NCBI GenBank assembly: GCA_002345965.1
Contig: DDTF01000013.1
Span: 1 to 11,317 of the forward strand
Direction: 5' to 3'
From: Flammeovirgaceae bacterium UBA2371
GTDB lineage: Bacteria; Bacteroidota; Bacteroidia; Cytophagales; Cyclobacteriaceae
Length of the DNA stretch: 11,317 bases
Part shown: piece after piece, positions 7,801-11,317 of the stretch
How positions within the stretch are numbered: the stretch's first letter is position 1
Layout of the letters: each line of letters opens with the position of its first letter
Translations under genes and position numbers: made by a program
The notes under the pieces: generated by a model
Seen by the model: the letters and a program-made list of their open reading frames with translations, nothing else
Database searches by the model: none
Told to the model about the DNA's origin: nothing

Positions 7801-8488
7801 GAAAAATATGATCTTTTAAAGTATATACTCCCCCATGCTCGCCATAGGTGAACACCGGATGATGCGCTGTAATGACCACCTGCTTGCCCTGGTTGCGCTG
7901 AAGTATATCTTCCACTTCCCCCATTACCTCCTGCCTGGTTTTGAAGTCGCACAGGCTGTTCTCGCCTTCCTCTTTTTCCCACGGATGCAGCCACCATTGC
8001 GTATCCAGTATTACCAATGTCAATTTTTCACCGAGTGCAATTTCTACCGGCCCCGGACATCCATTTTTTGGAAGCAGTTGGATGTTCTCCTTGTTCAAAG
8101 AATCAATCCATGCCTGTTGATGAAGGATTTGCCGGTTCCCATTCCTTTTTCCCTTTTTCCAGTCGTGGTTGCCAGGAACAAAAAACACGTTGCTCTTTTC
8201 GCTGGCTATGTTGATTTGCGCCATCAATATTTTCTCCCCTTCCAATCTCCACGGATGGCCTGCCGCTTCCAAACCTCTGGGATAAATGTTGTCGCCCATG
8301 AATACGACAGAAGAAGCTACGTGATCGTTCTGATTCAGCTGTGATTGAATCACGGTCACGTAAGGTGCTGAGGTCACTGAGGAGAGGCCTGCATCACCGA
8401 TCAGGTACAGGTAATACTGATCTTTGTCCTGAGCTAGCGCAAAGTTTACTCCTACCAGTGTGAGAAACAACCAACCGATTCTTAACAT
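4808..8488 (-). CDS. Metallophosphoesterase / kinase-like / Omp85-type barrel fusion protein
   Basis: A 1226-residue outer-membrane protein. Residues 1-20 are a signal peptide (cut near FALA-Q). A purple-acid-phosphatase-like metallophosphoesterase follows (about 25-350), with all motifs in order: GDAG (D32), GDNIY (D66, Y69), GNHD (N107, H108), AHHP (H209/H210) and GHEH (H290, H292). The middle (about 410-725) has a Gly-rich QRGGGQQ (426-432), strand QYTLRS (445-450), catalytic-loop-like GDWDRHDDQW (580-589) and PRDRDQAF (606-613); this resembles atypical kinases such as HipA and Fam20, an inference. Then come two RTX-like pieces (782-813). From about 855 the chain is a 16-strand-type Omp85/surface-antigen barrel, with the conserved loop motif RGF (1121-1123) and a terminal Phe (LGFLF). 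The enzyme part would face the periplasm or cell surface; substrate unknown. Confidence 0.88.
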   Translation of the reverse strand: MLRIGWLFLTLVGVNFALAQDKDQYYLYLIGDAGLSSVTSAPYVTVIQSQLNQNDHVASSVVFMGDNIYPRGLEAAGHPWRLEGEKILMAQINIASEKSNVFFVPGNHDWKKGKRNGNRQILHQQAWIDSLNKENIQLLPKNGCPGPVEIALGEKLTLVILDTQWWLHPWEKEEGENSLCDFKTRQEVMGEVEDILQRNQGKQVVITAHHPVFTYGEHGGVYTLKDHIFPLTAVSKSLYLPLPVLGSIYPLYRKVFGNIQDVAHPAYKEWTSAISSLMEQYPGTIYAAGHEHNLQYSTKDSVHYVVSGSGVKKTHVKQKGYAEFVQEELGFARVVVKSSGKVRIEYYTNNPIPVFTKEFEIQKKPTDDLGAMADLKWVTARASNQYAAGKSRKKWMGANYRDVWAQEIKAPVFDFKSGNGELKIVQRGGGQQTLSLRLEDPEGKQYTLRSIEKYPEKAIPEAFRETFAKDIVQDQISAAHPYGALVIPYLAEAAGIYHTNPKVVWLADDPRLGSYRKTFGNRLMLFEERPNGKAKDMDFFGNADDIESTFKVLDQLTKDNDNYVDQSFVLRSRLFDLWIGDWDRHDDQWRWAEFDKKGGKMYRPIPRDRDQAFFVNEGRIPRLVSKKWALPKLQGFDYELKWPAGFMFNARYFDRSFLTAMEKSDWIREANFLQSALTDEVIESAINQWPQEIAGLHGEEIIKKLKARREKLTDYALNHYYFLSEAVNVVGSNKHELFEVEYMEKGDVKVTVFKTKKEGTIDKKIFERKFVNGETREVRLYGLDGNDAFKFSGDNPSKIKVRVISGEGKDLLSSVAGNKPLVYDNREGITIEAQSRFKDKRSDDPAVNEYNRKEFKYNLLAPLITANYNIDDGMFLGGGFLATTHGFRKDPFKTRHLFLGSYAINTSSFNFKYNGQYTQLIRQWNGEVDLDVKSPNFVNNFFGLGNESVFDKNIDDNPALNLERSIDYYRLRFKQWSLNLSLSRKVGSAGFLKLGPSLQVVELERPEANRLIKDYEATLAAPILEKTKTFAGANYSWGIDNRNNSVFTTRGMYFEQSSALMKDWTNSESGSFNAHQASLAFYQSFKFPAILTLAARVTGGITNGDYQIYQAQILDGRTELRGFRKTRFYGDSKLVFNNEMRLKLGSIRSYILPANIGILGFYDVGRVWYEDSNGIDPSTLSGQSSVWHKGYGGGIWLTPFNMAVVSIEAAHSVEGTLGYFRLGFLF

Positions 8489-8535
8489 AACCTTACCCTC
8501 TCATTTTCAGTTTGTAAATAATTGAGGTATAGACC

Positions 8536-8543
8536 GAAATTTA
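8536..8543 (-). promoter_or_regulatory. Weak -7 box candidate for the phosphoesterase gene
   Basis: Minus-strand TAAATTTC is one mismatch from TAnnTTTG and lies about 48 bases before the ATG at 8488. No TTG stands at the expected -33 distance. In this AT-rich spacer such a match can occur by chance. Confidence 0.2.
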
Positions 8544-8652
8544 ATCATCATAAATATCGTTATTTTTAATCTTCGACATTTTTTTATGTTGACAGGTAAT
8601 ATGCACAACAAGGCTGTGAGTGGCGGGGTTAGGGAAGTGTAACCGGATTTTA

Positions 8653-8660
8653 TAGCTTTA
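8653..8660 (+). promoter_or_regulatory. Weak -7 box candidate for the HD-PycTM gene
   Basis: TAGCTTTA is one mismatch from TAnnTTTG and ends 19 bases before the ATG at 8680. The -33 position holds only TTA (8629-8631). The rest of the 8489-8679 spacer shows no RNA gene, strong hairpin-plus-T terminator or repeat. Confidence 0.25.
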
Positions 8661-8679
8661 GTATTTATTAACATTTGCG

Positions 8680-9882
8680 ATGGCCAGTGAATTAATTGAA
8701 AAATCCAGGGCTTATGCCGAAGCAACGCTAGCTCAATTAACCAACGCGTATGCTTATCATAATGTACTTCACACCCAAAAAGTTGCAGCAGCGGCCAAAG
8801 AAATAGGAGAAAAAAGCGGGCTCAATGCAGATCAAATGGAGACCGTGTTAATTGCTTCCTGGTTTCACGACACCGGCTATGCGCAAAACTGTGAGGATCA
8901 TGAGCAAATCGCCATTGCTACCGCAAAGCAACTATTAAAAGAGTGGGGTGCTCCTGATGCCAAAATAGAGGCGGTAACGCGCGCCATTCAAGCCACCAAA
9001 ATGCCGCAAAACCCTCAGGACATTGTGGACAAGGTAATGTGTGATGCCGATTTGTACCACCTGTCGCATGAAGCCTTACTTGAATCGGGCGATCAGCTGC
9101 GCGAAGAGCTTGCCAAGACCAAGGACAAACAATTCACAGACAAAGAGTGGGAAGAATACAACCTGAAATTTCTTCAAGATCACAGGTACTTTACCGAATA
9201 CGGTAAGGCTGAGCTAGAGCCTAAAAAACAAAAAAACATTAAAAAACTGAAGAAACTGCTCTACCCAAAGGCAGACAAAAAATACCTGAAGGAGCTGGAG
9301 AAGGAATTGGAAAAACTACAGCGTAAATTGGACAAGGGCAACCGACCGGAACGAGGCGTTGAAACCATGTTTCGCATCACCTCCCAAAATCACATCACCC
9401 TCAGCGAAATGGCTGATTCGAAGGCCAACATTATGGTGTCTATCAATGCCATCATTCTTTCTGTTATCGTCTCCGTCTTATTCAGGAAGCTGGAAGAATT
9501 TCCTCACTTATTGGTACCCACCCTCATGCTGGTGGGCTCCTGTCTGCTAACCATTGTATATGCGGTACTGGCCACACGGCCCAATATATCCTCCGGCAAA
9601 TTCACCACCGATGATATCAAAAAGAAGAAAACCAACCTGTTGTTCTTCGGCAACTTTTATGGCATGAAGCTGGAGAATTACGAGTGGGGTGTGAAAGAGA
9701 TGATGAAAGATGCCGACTTTCTTTACGGCAGTATCATTAAGGATATTTATTTCAACGGAATTGTGCTGGCGCGTAAATACAAGCTGCTGAGAATTTCCTA
9801 CAGCATATTCATGTACGGGTTTGTGGCCTCTATTCTTGGCTTTCTCATTGCCATGTTGATTTTCTATTACCCAACGCTATAG
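8680..9882 (+). CDS. HD-domain hydrolase fused to a PycTM/DUF5706-like membrane domain
   Basis: A 400-residue membrane protein. The N-terminal HD domain (about 5-180) keeps the metal ligands: H31 in YHNVLH, H63-D64 in WFHDTGY, H74, and D122/D124 in CDADLYHL. HD domains of this kind hydrolyse phosphoester bonds, often in nucleotides; the substrate here is unknown. A Lys/Glu-rich helical or coiled-coil linker (about 181-222) leads to a C-terminal domain with the signature ADSKANIMVSINAIIL (245-260) and three predicted membrane helices (about 248-267, 276-297, 374-396). I recognise this as the DUF5706/PycTM fold, found in Pycsar anti-phage effectors, where it disrupts the membrane after cyclic-pyrimidine sensing. 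Here the usual cyclic-nucleotide-binding domain is replaced by HD. Similar HD-PycTM proteins seem common in Bacteroidota, so a housekeeping role is possible. It overlaps the convergent cyclase gene by 16 bases. Confidence 0.88.
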   Translation: MASELIEKSRAYAEATLAQLTNAYAYHNVLHTQKVAAAAKEIGEKSGLNADQMETVLIASWFHDTGYAQNCEDHEQIAIATAKQLLKEWGAPDAKIEAVTRAIQATKMPQNPQDIVDKVMCDADLYHLSHEALLESGDQLREELAKTKDKQFTDKEWEEYNLKFLQDHRYFTEYGKAELEPKKQKNIKKLKKLLYPKADKKYLKELEKELEKLQRKLDKGNRPERGVETMFRITSQNHITLSEMADSKANIMVSINAIILSVIVSVLFRKLEEFPHLLVPTLMLVGSCLLTIVYAVLATRPNISSGKFTTDDIKKKKTNLLFFGNFYGMKLENYEWGVKEMMKDADFLYGSIIKDIYFNGIVLARKYKLLRISYSIFMYGFVASILGFLIAMLIFYYPTL

Positions 9883-11150
9883 ATCTCCACAGGTGTTTCC
9901 AGTCCTTTCAGCACCACACGTCCCAGGCTGGTGATGGATGCATTGCCCTTCACAATATTTTTCCTGGTTTCTTCAGAAATCAGCAATTGGGTATTGTACT
10001 CTTTGTTCAGCTGCTCTATCCTAAAAGCGATGATCACCGCCTTTCCGCTGATCGAGTATTGTTTTCGGTTTTCATTGCCGATGTTTCCTGTAATTACTTC
10101 ACCGGAATGGATGCCCATTCCAATTCTGGTTTCCGGTATTATGCCCGAGGCACACAACTCCTTTACTTTATCCAATATTTTTAATGCGGACTGAAAGGCC
10201 ATGTCGGCATGCAGCGGATTGGGGCTGGGGGCTCCAAAAGTGGCCATGATACCATCTCCCAGAATCTGGTTAACCACACCACGGTGCTGGTTGATGATGT
10301 CCAGAATAGGTCCGAAGAACTTATTTTGAAAATCCTGAATTTCGTCCGGGCTTCTTCCTTCTGCAAATTGGGTAAAACCGCGGATGTCCAGTGCCAGCAC
10401 TGTAGCTTCCAGTTTTCTGGATTTGCCGCCATCCTGCGTGAGTGTTACCAGGATGTCTTTCGAAACCTGTTGTCCCAGATGGACTTCGATTTCACTTTTC
10501 TGAAGTTTAAAGTCCAGAGAGGATTTCACCCTGCGCTTGACCTCAGCTGCCACAAACGCAGCCACACCAGCTGACAAAATAAAAATGACACATCTTATAT
10601 AATATCCATTTTCAGGAAGTGAAGGCATGTACCGCACAGGAATGCCTGCCTCGTTGTAGGCATAATAAATAATGCCTGCAAACTGTAATGCTGCCAGCAC
10701 ACCGCACAGCAGGCTTATCCGATAGTCGAGGTGTAGTACAGAAAGGATAATGAAGAAAAAGTAAATGAACTGCACCGGGGAATCGATGAAAAGATAAACG
10801 TTTTTAATGCCTATGATGTAAAGCATCAACATACTCATGTAGGTGACTTCTATGGTAGTTTGCAGCACCTTGAACCGCGTGCTGATTTTTCTTCCCTCCT
10901 TAATGCTTTTTTTGATGAACGCAATAACACCCAGTTCGTACATGATAAAAACCAGCACCCATGCAATGGTGAAAAAATAGATGGAGGTGCCCCCGTAGAA
11001 TTTTACTACGCTGCTGTCCAGCCATAAAAAATTCAGTGACATGATGAGAATGGCCAACAGAAAGACGCCAGCCAAAAGCAAAGCGCGCTGGTATTCTGAC
11101 CGGGCCAGTTCCAGTTCAAACTCATCCAACCTTTTTTCCAGTAGATTCAT
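9867..11150 (-). CDS. Membrane class III nucleotide cyclase with unusual active-site residues
   Basis: A 427-residue integral membrane protein making a cyclic nucleotide from a nucleoside triphosphate. Six predicted helices lie at about 22-43, 55-79, 100-116, 125-141, 145-164 and 184-202, followed by a charged helical linker (about 203-225) and the class III cyclase domain (about 245-427). Both metal-binding Asp are present: D255 in LALDIRGF and D299 in GDGIMATFG. The phosphate-binding Arg is kept (R377). Three usual residues are not: the base-specifying Lys is Gln295 (NQILGDG), the second base-specifying Asp/Thr is Ser366 (QYSISG), and the transition-state Asn is Ile373. I recall bacterial relatives with the same NQ-GDG-MATFGAP pattern, so these may be subfamily traits. 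The ATG at 11150 is preferred over TTG at 11168 because it forms an ATGA overlap with the upstream acetyltransferase stop. Confidence 0.9.
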   Translation of the reverse strand: MNLLEKRLDEFELELARSEYQRALLLAGVFLLAILIMSLNFLWLDSSVVKFYGGTSIYFFTIAWVLVFIMYELGVIAFIKKSIKEGRKISTRFKVLQTTIEVTYMSMLMLYIIGIKNVYLFIDSPVQFIYFFFIILSVLHLDYRISLLCGVLAALQFAGIIYYAYNEAGIPVRYMPSLPENGYYIRCVIFILSAGVAAFVAAEVKRRVKSSLDFKLQKSEIEVHLGQQVSKDILVTLTQDGGKSRKLEATVLALDIRGFTQFAEGRSPDEIQDFQNKFFGPILDIINQHRGVVNQILGDGIMATFGAPSPNPLHADMAFQSALKILDKVKELCASGIIPETRIGMGIHSGEVITGNIGNENRKQYSISGKAVIIAFRIEQLNKEYNTQLLISEETRKNIVKGNASITSLGRVVLKGLETPVEIYSVG

Positions 11151-11317
11151 GTTTCTTTCAAGGGCCAACGGTACAAGATACAGTCTTTAGGCTTATTGTT
11201 TTGATTCACGAACCTGAACCAATCAGGCAGTAGCGCTTCCTCAACCATTCCTATTTTGAGCAATACTTTTTGAGACGCTGTGTTGTCTACATCCACGAAA
11301 GTCCAAATCCGGTATAC
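11147..11317 (-). CDS. GNAT family N-acetyltransferase, C-terminal part
   Basis: The last 56 residues of a gene that enters from the right edge and ends with TGA at 11147-11149. The visible part starts VYRIWTFVDVDNTASQKVL and continues LKIGMVEEALL, ending in DCILYRWPLKET. The N-x-A-S-x-x-V-L-x-K-I-G-M pattern is the hallmark of the RimJ/RimL-type GNAT fold, where Asn and the following helix contact acetyl-CoA. The substrate cannot be judged from this fragment; relatives modify ribosomal proteins, amino acids or drugs. Its stop overlaps the cyclase start as ATGA, so the two are probably in one operon and translationally coupled. The N-terminal part lies outside the window. Confidence 0.85.
   Translation of the reverse strand, partial: VYRIWTFVDVDNTASQKVLLKIGMVEEALLPDWFRFVNQNNKPKDCILYRWPLKET

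Noticed and set aside
7835..8344. Open frame of 169 codons on the plus strand
   Set aside because: Antisense to the phosphoesterase domain, whose metal motifs are intact on the minus strand. Nothing recognisable in the translation.
8574..8591. Small hairpin CGACAT-T6-ATGTTG as a terminator or RNA
   Set aside because: Short AT-rich stem with a wobble pair and no following T-run; likely chance in this spacer.
8507..8725. Minus-strand open frame of 72 codons across the 8489-8679 spacer
   Set aside because: It begins inside the HD gene in antisense, shows no domain, and would fill the likely divergent promoter region.
8680..11150. Calling the cyclase/HD-PycTM pair a proven Pycsar defence system
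   Set aside because: The effector lacks a cyclic-nucleotide-binding domain, the genes are convergent, the cyclase is membrane-bound, and no other defence or mobile genes are present.
11151..11168. Extended cyclase start at TTG 11168
   Set aside because: The ATG at 11150 is a stronger start and forms the classic ATGA overlap with the upstream stop.
1..11317. tRNA, rRNA, CRISPR arrays or insertion sequences
   Set aside because: No cloverleaf, rRNA signature, regularly spaced repeat array, transposase or terminal inverted repeats were seen.

Overview
The window looks like a piece of a Bacteroidota chromosome, probably from the Cytophagales or a nearby order. This is an inference from gene content. 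It carries an M13 peptidase lipoprotein, a soluble PAS histidine kinase without a partner regulator, a short conserved protein with a GHMGACNCG core, secreted proteins ending in a spaced Cys pair, and a fused metallophosphoesterase/outer-membrane barrel. Genes lack clear Shine-Dalgarno sequences, and one intergenic region has Bacteroidota-type TAnnTTTG-like -7 boxes. Coding density is high and base composition is even across the window.

Layout: bases 1-183 are non-coding and full of short direct and inverted repeats. A minus-strand pair follows, transcribed leftward: the PAS histidine kinase (2255-3298) and, 22 bases downstream, the M13 endopeptidase lipoprotein (184-2232). A 64-base divergent promoter region (3299-3362) separates them from a plus-strand pair: a conserved cytoplasmic protein of unknown function (3363-3848) and a secreted protein of unknown function (3858-4811). 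This pair runs tail-to-tail into a 1226-residue minus-strand gene (4808-8488), with 4 shared bases. That protein has a signal peptide, a purple-acid-phosphatase-like metallophosphoesterase domain, a middle region with features of an atypical protein kinase, and a C-terminal Omp85-type beta barrel.

After a 191-base divergent intergenic region comes an HD hydrolase fused to a PycTM/DUF5706-like membrane domain (8680-9882). It converges, with a 16-base overlap, on a six-helix membrane class III nucleotide cyclase (9867-11150). The cyclase start overlaps, as ATGA, the stop of a GNAT acetyltransferase whose upstream part lies outside the window (11147-11317).

Two places deserve attention. The first is the pairing of a cyclase lacking the usual purine-specifying and transition-state residues with an HD-PycTM protein, which has the parts of a cyclic-nucleotide signalling or Pycsar-like module. 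The second is the single-chain phosphatase/kinase-like/barrel protein. Both are inferred from motifs read by eye; no database search was possible.
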